Shown piece by piece: positions 35,534 to 47,411 of a DNA stretch of 64,000 bases. Positions within the stretch are counted from its first letter, which is position 1, and the number at the start of each line of letters is the position of its first letter. A program made the translations under genes and the position numbers. This DNA comes from Botryosphaeria dothidea (Eukaryota; Ascomycota; Dothideomycetes; Botryosphaeriales; Botryosphaeriaceae). The stretch is taken from the NCBI GenBank assembly GCA_011503125.2, contig WWBZ02000073.1, forward strand, positions 62,001 to 126,000, given 5' to 3'. The notes under the pieces are model-generated. The model ran no database searches. It worked only from the letters and a program-made list of their open reading frames with translations, and was not told the origin of the DNA.

Positions 35534-35718
35534 TGGGGCACGTTCAATTGCTTTCTCGTCGTCTTTCTTCAAGCAGGCGTCTGTGATGTCATGAGCGTTC
35601 TTAGATACCTTTCTGTTTTCGTCGGGCGGCGTCCTTGCGGTCGGCCCCTACGCTATGTTCCTCTTACTCAGTAGAAGCTCAAAGGTCTAGGCCATTTACA
35701 ATGAACTACTTCCCATAC

Positions 35719-37142
35719 CTACACCCACCATTGCATGCCCGTCTTCACAAAATTGCCCGGAATCGCTGCCAGACTGACCCGCACCAGCTCCACCGCCTCA
35801 AACAGCGGGCCCCGCCCGTCGCTGATGCCGAAGATGGCTGCCATCGGCACCGCCTTCAGCTGCACCCTCGTCCACCCGTACCATGCCGCCGTCACGACGT
35901 ACCCGACGAGCGTCCTCGCGCGGCCGATGCCGCGACGGTCGTCGACGCCCAGCACGTGACACACCAGGTCCTCGAGCACGATGCCGACGCCCTGCGCGAG
36001 GAAGAACGCCATCTCCCCCCAGACACGACGCTGCGCGGCATCGTCGCCGGCGCCGCGACGCGCCCGCAGCACCGCCGAGTGCCCGACGCTGTGGAAGGCG
36101 CCGGACAGCAGGAACGCCAGCAGCAGGCCAAAATAGCGGCGGAAGAGGCGCGCGGGCAGGCGGGAAGAGGAGCGCACGGGGCCGGGGAGGATGGAGACGA
36201 CGAACGCTGCGGGGACGCCGAGGGTGCGGCGGACTTGTTGGTGCCAGCAGTGGCTGGATGGCAGTTAGCAGAGCGGGCAATGGAGGCGGAGGGGGAGGCG
36301 AGGATTTACCTCCAGAACCGGCGAAGGCTGTAAGCCTCGGCCAGCGAACCAAACGTGGCGGGCCAGGCGTCAGGCCGTCTCCAGCGCGTCGGGCCGAGCC
36401 CGAGGCCGACGCACAGCAGCGCTGCCGGCAGCGTGAGCATCGCGAAGTGCGTGTACACGGTCAAGCCGAGCACGAGCACAACGAACGCGTACAGGAATGC
36501 CGTGTTGTGCGTAAATGTCACCAGGCTGCTCTTCGCCCACCCGTCCGGCAGCTGCGCCCACTCGTCCAGGATGCCCGCGCAGACGCGCTCGGCGAGCCAC
36601 ACGCTGCCGTACATGGCAATCCAGCGGACCCCCCGGTCGAAGACGAAGGCCGCACGCGCGCGGTTCGCCGTCTTGGGCGTGCCCGGTACGCGCCAGTTCC
36701 ACCCGACGCCGCGCGTGGTGGTGAGCAGCTCGGCGCTCCACCACAGCTTCTGGCTCGGGGAGAGCGTGTCTGGCTTTTCCTCGACGCCGTCGTGGACACG
36801 GCGGAAGGCCTCTTCTGGCACGTGGAGGTAAAGGCGGTCGAGGTAGCGCAGCGTCAGGTTGCCCAGCAGTACACCAGATGAGTAGGTCACGGCCAGGTTT
36901 CCCGTGGGCGTGACCGGCGCGAGGTATGCTAGCGCGGTGAAGTAGACTTGCAGCGCGAGCATTCCATAGCGCTGCACCGAGCCGCGGCGCAAGCACGGCG
37001 TCAGGACGGCTGCCGTGAAGGAGAGCGCGAGGCAGGCTTGGAAGTCCAGTTGCGAGGACGCATGGCCAAAGAATGAGGGCAGAACCGCGGCAGCGGAGAA
37101 AGGAGAAAGGGGCACACGAGTGTCTGATTTCGGTGCGGCCAT
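35719..37142 (-). CDS. Membrane-bound O-acyltransferase, wax-synthase type (YanI/MacI-like)
   Basis: Two exons: 36310-37142 and 35719-36253; 455 aa. Multiple hydrophobic segments, an RFWRSHCWHQQVRRTL signature and the His-containing LSGAFHSVGH motif of wax-synthase-like (MBOAT-type) acyltransferases. The RFW/WHQ motif spans the intron, which supports the splice sites. YanI, a protein of this family, O-acylates the yanuthone core with mevalonate; donor and acceptor here are inferred by analogy. It is divergent from the second P450 over 241 bp containing TCGGCCGA. Confidence 0.88.
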
Positions 37143-37281
37143 GTCGAATGGAATCTGGCAGGACTGTTGCCGGCTGAAGGCGGCAGGCTCAGCTGGTCTA
37201 ATCTTCGAAGGCCATCGACAGACCCGAGTGCTGTCGGCCGTGGTTTGCGCCGCCTTACGACGAGCTGGGCGAGAGCGCGTA

Positions 37282-37289
37282 TCGGCCGA
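37282..37289. promoter_or_regulatory. TCGGCCGA palindrome, acyltransferase / P450 divergent promoter
   Basis: Perfect palindrome. A TCGGCCGT near-match lies ~50 bp away (37234-37241). Confidence 0.6.
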
Positions 37290-37383
37290 GTGCGACGACT
37301 CCCGGAGCTGGCGCTTTTAAGCAGACCGACTGCGGCTATATTGCCCTCCGTTGAATGACAAGGACCCGCCAATAACAGAAACA

Positions 37384-39175
37384 ATGGACGCAATCGTGCA
37401 AAACCTATTCGCCCACCCGTGGCTCTCGGCCCTGGCCGTGTATCTCTGCTATCACGCGGCAAGAGCCGTGTACCTGATCTATCTCAGCCCCCTGGCGATT
37501 TTTCCCGGCTCGAAATGGGCTGCTCTCGGCGAGTAGTAAGTCGCATCTCACCCACGCAGCCCCCACCCCGGCTAACGCACGCCAGCTGGGAGGCTTACTG
37601 GAACATCGGGACGCGTCCTGGCCGGAAGGGCCAGACGCTCTTCAAGCTGGAGGAGATGCACAAAAGGCTCGGTCCGTTAATCAGCACCGAAAGGAGAGTC
37701 TCGGACCGGCTGACGTGCGCCTGCAGGTCCTGCCCTGCGCATGGGGCCCAATGAGGTCCACGTGTACGATCCCGACTTCTACCACAAGCTCTACTTTCCA
37801 AACAGCAAGTTCTACAAGGATCCGTCCATGCACAAGGTGCTGGGGGCGCCCACGAGCACGCTGGCCGAAAGCGATCCGGTCAGGCACAAGCAGCGCCGCG
37901 CGCCGCTCGAGCCGTTGTTCGCGAAGAAGAACATGCACGCGCTCGAGCCGATGCTGATGGCGCACGTCGACCACTGCTGCCGCCGCTTCGACGAGTTCTA
38001 CGCCGCCGGGAAGCCGGTGTCGATGGAGTGGGCGCTCAAGTCGCTGGCCATGGGTGCGTTGTCCGCGGTGCCTTTGCGCGCGAGGCTAACCCTGCGATTT
38101 CAGACATGGTGTCCCAGTTCGCGTTCGGCAAGTCCTTGGGGGCGCTCGACGACCCCGAGTTCAAGTCGCTGCCGGTGCAGGTATTCAAGCAATACCTGCC
38201 GAGCCTGCACGTAATCAAGGCGTTCCCGTTCATCCGGCTGCTGCACCAGCTGCCGCGCTGGCTGACGTGCCGGATGTCGCGCTCCATCGCCATGGGCCAC
38301 GAGCTCGAGCAGTTCGCAGCCCAGCGCATCGACGAGTTCCTCGCCCAGAAAGAGGCGGGCAAGCTGCCGCCGTTCCCCACCATCATGGAGCGGCTGCTCC
38401 TCGCCATCCCAGACAAGGGCTACGCGGTGCCGGACAAGCAGGGCCTGCGCGACGAGATCCTAACGACCATATCAGCGGGAGACGACACGACAGGCATCGC
38501 CAATATGGTGACCCTCTACAACATCGTCAGCAATCCTGCGATCCACTCGCGGCTCCTAGCGGAGCTCGAGACGGTGCTGCCTGAGCCCAGTTCGCGTGCG
38601 GCATATCCGGAGCTCGAGAAGCTACCGTATCTGGTATGTTCCGGCGGGGGCCAACACCGACGGCATGCAACTGACCCTGTGCTCGCAGACGGCCGTCATC
38701 AAGGAAGGCCTGCGCTACTCGTCGCCTGCGGCGTCGCGCACGCCTCGGCTGGTGCCCCCCGGCGGCGTAACGCTGCCAGACGGCCGGCACGTCCCTGGCG
38801 GCACGCGCATCGGCATGGCCATCTACCACATGCACTACAACGAGGCCATCTTCGAGGACCCGCGCCGCTTCGACCCCGAGCGCTGGCTGCAGGCGCCCGC
38901 GGAGGTGGCGCGTCTGAGCCGCTTCATGGTCGCCTTCTCGCGCGGCAGCCGGTCGTGCCTAGGCATCAAGTCAGTGCCCACGCCCTGTGTACATGCATTG
39001 CTGACAGGCGTACAGTCTCGCGTACATGGAAATGTACATGGCCATTGCATACCTGGTCCGCCGCTTCGACTTCCGATTGGCGGGCACGACTCCGGCGGAC
39101 ATGGCGTGGGACGACATGGTGGTGCCGGAGTTCCATGGCGAGCTCCTCGTGGTCGCGAAGCGACGCGACGGCTGA
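37384..39175 (+). CDS. Cytochrome P450, YanH/MacH-like
   Basis: Six exons: 37384-37535, 37586-37671, 37727-38053, 38104-38633, 38689-38969 and 39016-39175; 511 aa. N-terminal membrane helix ([20 protein letters not shown]), [14 protein letters not shown] near the usual B-region, I-helix [14 protein letters not shown] (ExxR), PERW, and heme loop [14 protein letters not shown] with Cys near residue 458. The second intron starts GTCCGT, an uncommon donor, but it restores a [11 protein letters not shown] junction. In the yanuthone pathway YanH hydroxylates the methyl group of the quinone core; that function is inferred here. Conserved residues all appear present. Confidence 0.92.
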
Positions 39176-39497
39176 GGGCCAGGCTGCGCTGCCGGCGCGG
39201 CGCTGAGCTTGGTCTGGATGGCGGAGGCTTAGGGCCGGGAGGCAGCGCGGCAGAGGCTTGTGTGGGATCGCAGGATTGCGGCGGCAGCGGTAGCGAGCCC
39301 TGGGCAGATACCATCCTATCTTTAGCCAATACAAAAGCGTGCCTTGACGGCCCCGGCAAATCCGCAGCAACGCCCGCGGCGCCACACCAATCCTCCAGCT
39401 GTCGCCATGGTCGCGGACTCTCTCACGTCCGCCTGGAGGCGAGTGATAAATGCGGCAAGCCCGCCGTTGAGAGGCACGGCCACCGCTCCATCAGCCC
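39176..39497. other. Intergenic, P450 3' end to TF start
   Basis: 322 bp. No TCGGCCGA site was found here, unlike most other cluster promoters. Confidence 0.6.
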
Positions 39498-41898
39498 ATG
39501 GCCCTCGGAAAGATTGTGCGCAACCGGCCGTCGCTGAGCTGCTCAGCATGCCGCCGCCGGAAGATCAAGTGCGAGAAGCAGCGCCCCGCGTGCGCCAGCT
39601 GCGTGCGCTCGGGCGACGAGTGCGTGTATGAAAGCGAGGCCGAGCACCGGCAGAAGGCGGCCGCGAAGAAGCGCAAGGTCTCGCTGGACCACGACCCCCA
39701 CGACCCTCTCGACCCTCACGACGCTGCCCGCCGCGCCAGCAGCTCGCCATCCGCCGACCCTGAGCCCGCCGCGGGCTGGACGACGACGACGACGACGACG
39801 CCGCCGCAGTGCTGGCCCCCACCGCCCGACTGCACTTCCCCCGGCCTGGACGCGCTCGCCCAGTGGGACGCCCCGGGCCTGGACTTCGACTTCGACTTCG
39901 ACTTCGACTTCGGCCTACTCACTCCCAGCCTCTCGCTCAGCTCCTTCCCGGCCGATGGCTTCTGCGCACTCGCCAGCAGCGAGCCGCTCACCACCCACAG
40001 CCGCAGGGGCACGCCGCCGCCAGCATCGGCCCCCACCAGCCCGCCGTTCGAGGGCTATGTCAGCACGCAGGAGGACGGGTCGAAGCTGTTCGTCGAACGC
40101 ACGTTTTGGGCGCTGGTCAGCCGCGATGCGAGTATACCTTTTTGTCCGCCGTGTTGCGCAGAGCCCCAAGCTGACTTGCATGCAGCCCGATGTCCACGAG
40201 CGCATCCTGCGCGCCTCGAGCTCCGTCGACCGCTGCAGGATCGCGTCGCTGAGCGCCGGCGACAGCCCGCACATGTCGCTGCCGCCAAAGCGCGTCTGCG
40301 ACGCGCTGCTGCAGTGCTTCTTCCTGTGCGTGCACCCGTTGCTGCCACTCATCCATGCCCCGACGCTGGCGGCACGGTACGGCCAGCTGCGCGCGCGGCT
40401 GCTGGGCGAGCACGAAAACATCGTCCCGCCCGCGCTGTCCCCGTCGGACGCCGGCTTCGTGGCGCTCCTGTGGGGTGTCATGTACGCGGGCGCCGTGGCA
40501 TCGGCCGGCACGCCCCTCGCCGCGTCGGCCAAGGTCCCGGACACGCAGGCCTTCCGCGACCACCTGTTTGCTGCCTTTGGGAGCGCCATGAAGGCGTCCA
40601 GCTTCCCCGAGGCGCCCACGCTCGACGCGCTCGTCGCCGCGCTGATTGTGCAGAGCGGCCTCGGCCGCGAGGACGTGTTCCAGCTGCGCACCGCGCAGAT
40701 TGTCGGCACGTGCATTCGCGCCGCCCAGCAGCTCGGCCTGCACCGCGAGGCATCGCGGAAGGGCCTTGGCGCGGTGAACAGCGAGCTGGGCCGGCGCATC
40801 TGGTGGCACCTGGTCGAGCTGGACATGCAGTCGGCCGTGGTCGCGGGCACCGAGCTGCAGGCCGCGCGCGCCGAGGGCTCGTCGGACACGCGCATGCCTG
40901 CCGAGTTCCTGGACGACCAGAGCGTGCTGGCCGGCGAGAACACGGCCAAGTCGTCGGCCTTCCTGCTGTTTGCCGTCGGCCGTGCTGAGATCGCCCGCGC
41001 CATGCGGCACATCGTCGTGCGTGCCTACGACCGCCAGCGGCCCAGCCAGCGAGACCTGATTGAGCTCAACGACATGGTGGCCTCCCTGCAGAGCCGCATC
41101 CGCGCCATCTCGGCCCGCCTGCCGGCCAAGGGCGTGCCCGAGAAGGGCCTGGTGTCGTCCTTGCAGGCGAACGTGGGGCCTGCCACCCACGGCACGCTCT
41201 ACAGGGACGACGCCGGCAGCACCACCGTCTTCAACTTCTGGGCCCGCTCGGTCCTCCACATGCTGTACCTGCGGGCATCGATACTCCTGCAAAAACGCTT
41301 CGTTCACGACTTCGCCGGCCAGCGGCAGACGACCCTGTGGAACGCGTAAGTGCACCCCCCCCCCCCCCCGGGGTCTTCCAGTCCCTTCCGCAGGCTTACT
41401 GATCATTCTGTGTCCAGTCTCGTGCGTCTTTGCTGCCAATACATCCAATCCTACCTCCGCCTGGCGCGCTGGTCTGCCGCGGCCGTGTACAAATGGGTGC
41501 TGCACAGCCGACTGCAGCCCCTCGAGGAAACGCTCATCCTGCTCACGTACCTGCAGACGGAACCATCGCCCGCCGAAGCTGATCTCGTCGAGCACTTTGC
41601 TGAAGAAGTCCTGGACATGTGCTACAACAGCGATCAGGCCCAGAATCAGCATCCTCATGGCGCAGCGTCGTCGTCGCGCCGGAACCTTTGGGCCATTCTA
41701 AATGAGCTGAAGGAACAGTCACCTCGACGCCCCCACCCCGACCTTTCCTGGTTCTCTGCGGACCTCAGCTCTTCGTTGTTAGATGAAAGCCTTGTGAACG
41801 GCAAGTGGCAGACGCAACAGGCAAGTGTCGTCGATCTCGGCGGAATAGATCGTGGACTGGCCTCCTTCCTGCAGCTCGAGGGTTTAACCGACACTTGA
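39498..41898 (+). CDS. Zn2Cys6 regulator with fungal-specific TF domain (YanR-like)
   Basis: Three exons: 39498-40127, 40186-41345 and 41418-41898; about 756 aa. The DNA-binding cluster C-x2-C-x6-C-x5-C-x2-C-x6-C ([11 protein letters not shown] ... CASC ... C) is at residues 15-45, followed by an acidic/aromatic low-complexity stretch (Asp-Phe repeats, a Thr7 run) and a fungal_trans middle-homology region ([24 protein letters not shown]). Intron 1 keeps frame only with a GCGAGT donor after SRD, or less plausibly a GTCAGC donor 12 nt upstream, so 4 residues are uncertain. Intron 2 contains a ~16-nt C-run. The two alternative starts of intron 1 are the main doubt. Likely a pathway regulator. 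Confidence 0.88.
41353..41369 (+). repeat. Poly-C tract in TF intron 2
   Basis: An uninterrupted C run of about 16 bases inside the intron. Its exact length may be affected by sequencing error. Confidence 0.7.
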
Positions 41899-43365
41899 TG
41901 TGCAATCTCATTCAACCCGGCTCGCAACTCTGTCTCGAACACTTGCGCTGGCTGTAACTTTCACCATTGCTGGTGTCAGCCAGCCAATGTCGACCAACCA
42001 TCTGGGTCCAACTTGCCCTGCTTTCGTCTGGAGCGATGCACACAAACGTCATGCCGCCGCTCGCTCTGCTGGACCCACGACGGCGCCCATTTTCCAGCCA
42101 CACATCCACCCTTCACCAGGTATACCGTCATAGTACAACCGGGCACTCTGCTCCTTTCCGGCCTATCAGTGCTTTGGTCCTGCTGTCACCCCTCTCCAGA
42201 CGATTGACAGCCAGTGTCGACAGCACCAAACCCAGTATCTCTGACGCACTCAAACCGGACGGATGACGTTGACGGTGGGCGGCCATGGGCTTTTGGTCAT
42301 CTGGAAAATAGATTTTTGTTTCTTCCATCTCGTTGGAGAATCGCAAAATTACCATGTTCCTTTCCTGCAGTAAATCGACCCAGTTGCTTAGAATCCATTG
42401 ACACATTAAGAGGGGGCTGCACATCTCTTGCGAAAGAGTGGTTCAGTAAATAGAGCTATTGTTAGGTAGATACCATCTACAAGCTATTACGTACTCAATC
42501 CCGGGCCCACATCTGGTCAACCTTCCTATCTAGCGCGAGGAAATACAAAACAAGGACCCAGAAGCGGGAATTCGGGCGCTGATTGACAGTCAGAATGCCT
42601 TTCAAGATAGTAAGAAGGCAAAGAATTGGAAGTCCTGGCATGGATTCAACCTGGTTCTGGCGCATTCCAGTGCGTTCTAGACGATGCCGCGTATCACGGA
42701 TTTAATGAGGGCGGAAGAGAGGTGGGGCTTTGATTTAGCCTGAGATTGCCACATGTGCGTCGCTTACTGAATGTGGACAATGGATCGAGTCGAAGAGGCA
42801 ATACCAGGCTGCCGTCTCCGAACGCGGGCATCTAACAATGTTGGTGCCTACGACGCAATCGATTGGCCACTGCAAAACAGTTGACCCTTGCACGTGGCTT
42901 CGCTGTTGTCCAGGATAAGCGAAAGGACCTCATACACTACATATCAAGCGTCGGGCGCCTTGAAGATTACCGGAACCGGAGGTCCCGCCAGGAAGAGACG
43001 ACTTATAAAAAGAAACCACAGACCCCTATGTTATTAGCACGCTGCTTTCCAGCGCGGATTCAATAGGTGGGAGTAAATGCTCGCTATTCCTCCCGCACGC
43101 GCTTCTCGCCCGTGCGGCGCGTCGGCCCCCACGGCTCCGCTGTTTTTTTCGCGCGCGAGCTGTCAGCCCTCGGGGACCCTCAAGCCCTTGGACGTAGGTA
43201 CCAGGGCCTGGCCGAAACGTATCGGCCGATAAAGTAAACAGCCCGCAGCTCTACACACCAAACACCAACATAAACATTGGATTTTGTAAAGCCGGTTAAA
43301 TAAGACTCAGTATTTTCGCGGGCTCTGCGTGCAGGCTTCGACCAAAGGTGTCAGCAGCCCCCAAT
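41899..43365. other. Intergenic between the two regulators
   Basis: 1.47 kb with no supported gene; the ORF at 42863-43066 lacks features. TCGGCCGA lies at 43222-43229, 137 bp before the AflR-like gene. Confidence 0.6.
43222..43229. promoter_or_regulatory. TCGGCCGA palindrome, AflR-like promoter
   Basis: Perfect palindrome upstream of the regulator that may recognise it, suggesting autoregulation. Confidence 0.6.
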
Positions 43366-44761
43366 ATGTTCACAACCCTTCGTCTTCAGAGCAGTCTGGA
43401 AGACGTGGGAAAAGGCCCGTCGAAACACGGGAATGCGATCTATCACCGCGCAGCATGCGTCCATTGCAAGCGCAAAAAAGCAAGTGCCTTGTCTTGTTCC
43501 CAACCCGAAGCCAAATCCTGACCGTTGTAGCTTCGATGCAGTGGTGACCGCCCGGCGTGTGAGCGCTGCCAGTCCAGGAACATCGAGTGCACGTACCCCG
43601 CCAGAAAATCCGCTTCCCCAACGAAACGAAACGCGTCTTCTGCTTTCAAGGGCGCAAGAGCTAGAAATCAACCCAATTCGAGTCCGAAACCAGGGAGCAA
43701 AGCCCAAATAGTGGAAACATCGACTGGTGAGGAGAGAGCGGGCGTGAGCAGCACGTCCCTCGAGGATCCGCTGCGCTCCCTAGCATCCGGGGATCAAACT
43801 GGACTCCGAGAAGCCTTCCAATCCATCGTCGAAGAGCAACCCATCTACGAGTTTACCTCCATGTTCGAGGACAGTCCAGACTTGAGCATGGAAGATGGCG
43901 AGCAGCTGATGCTGCTCGAGCCTTCAAGCAACCATCTCGGCGTGGAGAGTGATACCAGCGACGGCGTACCGGCCCTGAGTGAGTCGCCATCCCCACACTG
44001 ATCATAGCCACACCGCTGACTCCTTAGCAGTACACGGGCAGGACTCTGACAAGGCTTCCAGCGCCTCCGATCCCTACGACTTTGAAACATGCTTCTCGCC
44101 TATGGCTGTTCCCGAGCTATCATGCACGAGTTGGCCCCAAGACCCGGATTTCCACACAAGCCCCGAAGCGGAGAAGACCATTCAGGTGCCCGGAGGCGTC
44201 ACCTCACGCTGCCAATGCGTCAAACAAGCAATCACAGCTCTTGAGGACACGCTGACCTGGACCGAGGTAGCAACGCCGTCAGTCGCGGAGTCCACTCTCG
44301 CGGCACACAAGAAGACGTTGGCTAATTACGAGACGCTCTTGAGATGCAAGCGCTGCTCCTCTTCCACATCAGCGACCATGATGGCGCTTATGATCAGCGA
44401 CCAGCTGATCACTTGCCTGCAGCGGCTCCACATCGCGTGCGGCTCTTGGATCGGGGAGCCTCCACAGTACCAAACCGGCGAGGACATGCCATCGCTGCTG
44501 GGCTGCGACGAGCTGTCGGCACGACGGATATCGATTGGAGGTTACCAAGTCGACTCCCGGAAGGAGTGGGCTCGTATCATCGACGTCTTGATTTCTCTCC
44601 AACTCACGAGGTTGAGCAAAGTGCTGGCATGGGTGAGGTCGCGCATCGAATCCTCGTCCTCCGCGGAAGGCTTCCAGGCGCAGGTCGTTCAACAACAAGA
44701 GGCTCGATTGCGCGACACGATTACCCATTTCGAGAGATCCGCTCGATTCTCTGTGCTCTAG
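43366..44761 (+). CDS. AflR-like Zn2Cys6 transcription factor
   Basis: Three exons: 43366-43479, 43531-43978 and 44028-44761; 431 aa. Splicing assembles the zinc cluster CVHCKRKKLRCSGDRPACERC at residues ~31-51, split across intron 1, which has a GC-AG boundary (GCAAGT...TTGTAG). The C-terminal half has the AflR-type region (PDFHTS ... CQCVKQAITALEDTL, LLRCKRC, MALMISDQLITC). AflR proteins activate their own biosynthetic clusters through TCG-CGA half-sites. The palindrome TCGGCCGA in cluster promoters has the same half-sites at 2-bp spacing, so this protein is the best candidate reader. The exon-1 start is the first in-frame ATG upstream of the zinc cluster. Confidence 0.88.
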
Positions 44762-45585
44762 ATATCAATATCGTACTGCCATCATGAGCTCTGTTTTTCA
44801 ATTTGATTGTATATAATTGTGCGCGGCAGACACGAGCGCCGCATGGTATATCTCAGCGGTTTGCTCAGCAAAAGCGATGACAGACAAAATTTACTCAATA
44901 TATAGTAATTAGATATTACACTAATCAAAATATCCTACTAAAATATACCTCATTTCATTCTGCGAATAATTTTGTTCGGCTACACAACACGCAGCGTGTG
45001 CGCAAGAGGAGGCTGTTGGTATTCATTGGGGTCAGAAAAGAGAGGGTGAAGAGGAGCTCAGCAACCGAAGATGCGAAGTTGTTGAATTGTGATTATTCGC
45101 ATTACCAGATGATGAGTGGCATGAGGAGGAGGGTAGGTGACCCGGTATCCTCTTATATAATAGCTATGTGACAAATGTTCAGTGTTGACCCTTGGTTCAA
45201 CTAGACCCTGTTCCTCCTTACAGTTCATATTCCAACAGAAGTAAACCTCTCAGATGGGCCACGAGGCCGCGACAGAGGACATGTCAACCATCACCACTAT
45301 TTACCGTCACTCTTTGCCATGATTCTCTACTGTCTCACTCCACGTATCAGTCTTTGCTTTCCTGCTACGCTTTTCACACCATTAAGCGTAACACCGCTGT
45401 GAAGAGATATTACCAGGGTCCCCCACAATCGTGTATATAATGAGTAGCTTTAGCATCATTCAATGAAGCAGCAGTGAGCCTCAATTCCTCACTGTTCAAC
45501 AGAGCAAATCTCTGATCTCACGCGTTGATTTCACACAGTCAAGATTCTTCACTAAAGAAAACGGCGCATAGTATTAAGGAAGGGA
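44762..45585. other. Intergenic, convergent gene ends
   Basis: Between the 3' ends of the AflR-like gene and the amidohydrolase. AT-rich around 44880-44950. No gene seen. Confidence 0.6.
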
Positions 45586-46613
45586 TTATCTCAATCTAAG
45601 CCGCGGGATCAATTGCAAGGCGTTGGCAGTGAGATCCGCACCCGCGTCATTCCTTCTCTCCGCCAGCACCTTCGCCCCAGCCACCGTGTGCGTGTTGATA
45701 GTCGGCGTCGGCGCGTACGGGAAATCCGAGCCGAAGAGGACGTGGCCGGGCGCAGCGAAGTCCAGCAGCATGGGCAGCGTGAAATCGTTCCCAGCCAGCG
45801 CCGTGTCGAAGTAGAACCTCCTGGCGTCGTCGAGGAAGTCGGCGGCGCTCATCTGGGTCAGGCCGGCGTCGGCCAGCAGGTGGGCAGCACGCGTGGCCAG
45901 GTACGGCAGCGAGCCGCCGGCGTGCGGCAGGATGACCTTGCAGTCGGGGAAGTCGCGCACCACGCCGGCGACGATCATGTCGACGGCGGCGCGCGTCGTC
46001 TCGTGCGGGTAGTCGATGATGGGCTGCGGCAGCTGGGCGTTGACCAGCCGCGTGTCGGCCAGGTGCGTCGGGTGCACAAACACGATGGCTTTGCGCGCAT
46101 TCAGCGCCGCCCACACGGGCCGCATTGCCTCGTGGCCCAGGTACCGTGCGCCCGGCCCGTACCGCGTGTACAGCGTCACGCCGTCGGCACCGAGGACGTC
46201 CAGAGCGTGCTCGATTTCGGCCGCTGCGGCGGTCGGGTCGTCCAGCACGGGCGGCAGCGCGGCGAAGAAGCCGAATGAGGCGGGGTCGGCCGCACAGATG
46301 GCGGCGGCCGACTCGTTGACGGCGCGGGCGAGCGCGGCCGCCGGGGCGCCTTGGAGGATGCTGCAGCCCGGCGCGGTCAAGGAGAAGATGCTGGTGCGGA
46401 TGCCGTGCTCCTGCATGAGGCTCTTGGACGCCGCGACGGACCACGCCGGGAGCTTCCAGCCCGAAGGATCGCCTCCCGTGTCACGAAGCGCTTTCCTCAC
46501 TGGTCAGTTTTGCGATAGGACCCTCGATTTGCGGACCTACCTTTTTCATAGCATTCTGGAATGAAGTGATGGTGGACGTCAATGCCCTGCGGCAGATCTG
46601 CAATTGAACCCAT
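45586..46613 (-). CDS. macB-like: Amidohydrolase, 6-methylsalicylate decarboxylase type (PatG/YanB/MacB-like)
   Basis: Two exons: 46541-46613 and 45586-46499; 328 aa, the usual length of the ACMSD-like amidohydrolase_2 family. Metal ligands: IDVHHHF at residues ~13-19, HPTHL in the middle, LPHAGGSLPYL, and FGSDFPYAPTP near the C-terminus. This family includes 6-MSA decarboxylases that yield m-cresol, the expected second step after the 6-MSAS of this cluster. The intron is only 41 nt. TCGGCCGA is 160 bp upstream of the ATG (46773-46780), with a second CCGGCCGA-like site near 46726. Confidence 0.93.
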
Positions 46614-47411
46614 GGTCGTTGGCAAGTCTAACGGTCAGACGCGGACTATACTATTGCAAATAGGTCCTTTTTAATCTCTATCTACCTTTTGTCCCGGTGC
46701 TGTGCGCTGGGCGTCACGATCCATCCGGCCGATTTGAAAATGGGTGGGTGTTGCGGCTGCGCACGTTCTTACTCGGCCGAGACCGCACGACGAAGATTCG
46801 AGCTTCACCCAATCAGACTGCGATGAGCACGTCTGTTGATCAAGGGCTCTATCGCGGCATATGGAGCTCTTCGTGCTCGCTGTGGAACCTCTTACCTCCA
46901 GTCATCTGTTGTCCATGCATTAGAAGCTGATACGAAGCACCTCTCTTCTCTTTGCGCAGTCATCCAGGGCTCGTGGGGGATAGATAGTTTGTTAGGGTTA
47001 TGGACATGTTTGGCACCAGAGAAGGAATTGGTAGTTTGGAAATTTCACGAAGGAGTTGACCGTTGCTTTGAGCGCCTGCGCGCAGACGTGACTGGGACAT
47101 GCTCGTGATCTACATTACTTTGTTCAAGGGTGTGCGCTTGCTGCCGGATATGTTCTGCATCAAACAGATCGGCCTTAGAGGGCAATAGATTTGGGGGCTC
47201 TAGTGCTTCGCGGCTCGAAAGAAGAAGAAATATTTCTCCGAGAGCGAGAGAATTCGCGTTGGAATGGATGATGGTACTCCATCAAGGAAGGAAAGACAAG
47301 ATTTAGATGAGAGAAGCAAGAGAGACGCCTTTTATCCTCATGCTATCTAACTAGCCATCTAGTAGCACTTAGTTATCCGCCAAAGCATGTGACAGGTAAA
47401 GTTAATACCTT
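46614..47411. other. Intergenic with decarboxylase promoter
   Basis: TCGGCCGA at 46773-46780. No gene supported; short ORFs at 46697-47108 look random. Confidence 0.6.
46773..46780. promoter_or_regulatory. TCGGCCGA palindrome, decarboxylase promoter
   Basis: Perfect palindrome in the upstream region of the amidohydrolase. Confidence 0.6.

Noticed and set aside
40116..40185. GTCAGC donor for intron 1 of the YanR-like gene
   Set aside because: It keeps frame but is a poor donor. GCGAGT at 40128 also keeps frame and recurs in the MFS gene. Not fully excluded.
40117..41658. 513-codon minus-strand ORF over the YanR-like gene
   Set aside because: Antisense shadow with no motifs; the plus-strand frame has the TF domain.
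42863..43066. 67-codon ORF between the two regulators
   Set aside because: No motif and low plausibility. It lies in the upstream region of the AflR-like gene.
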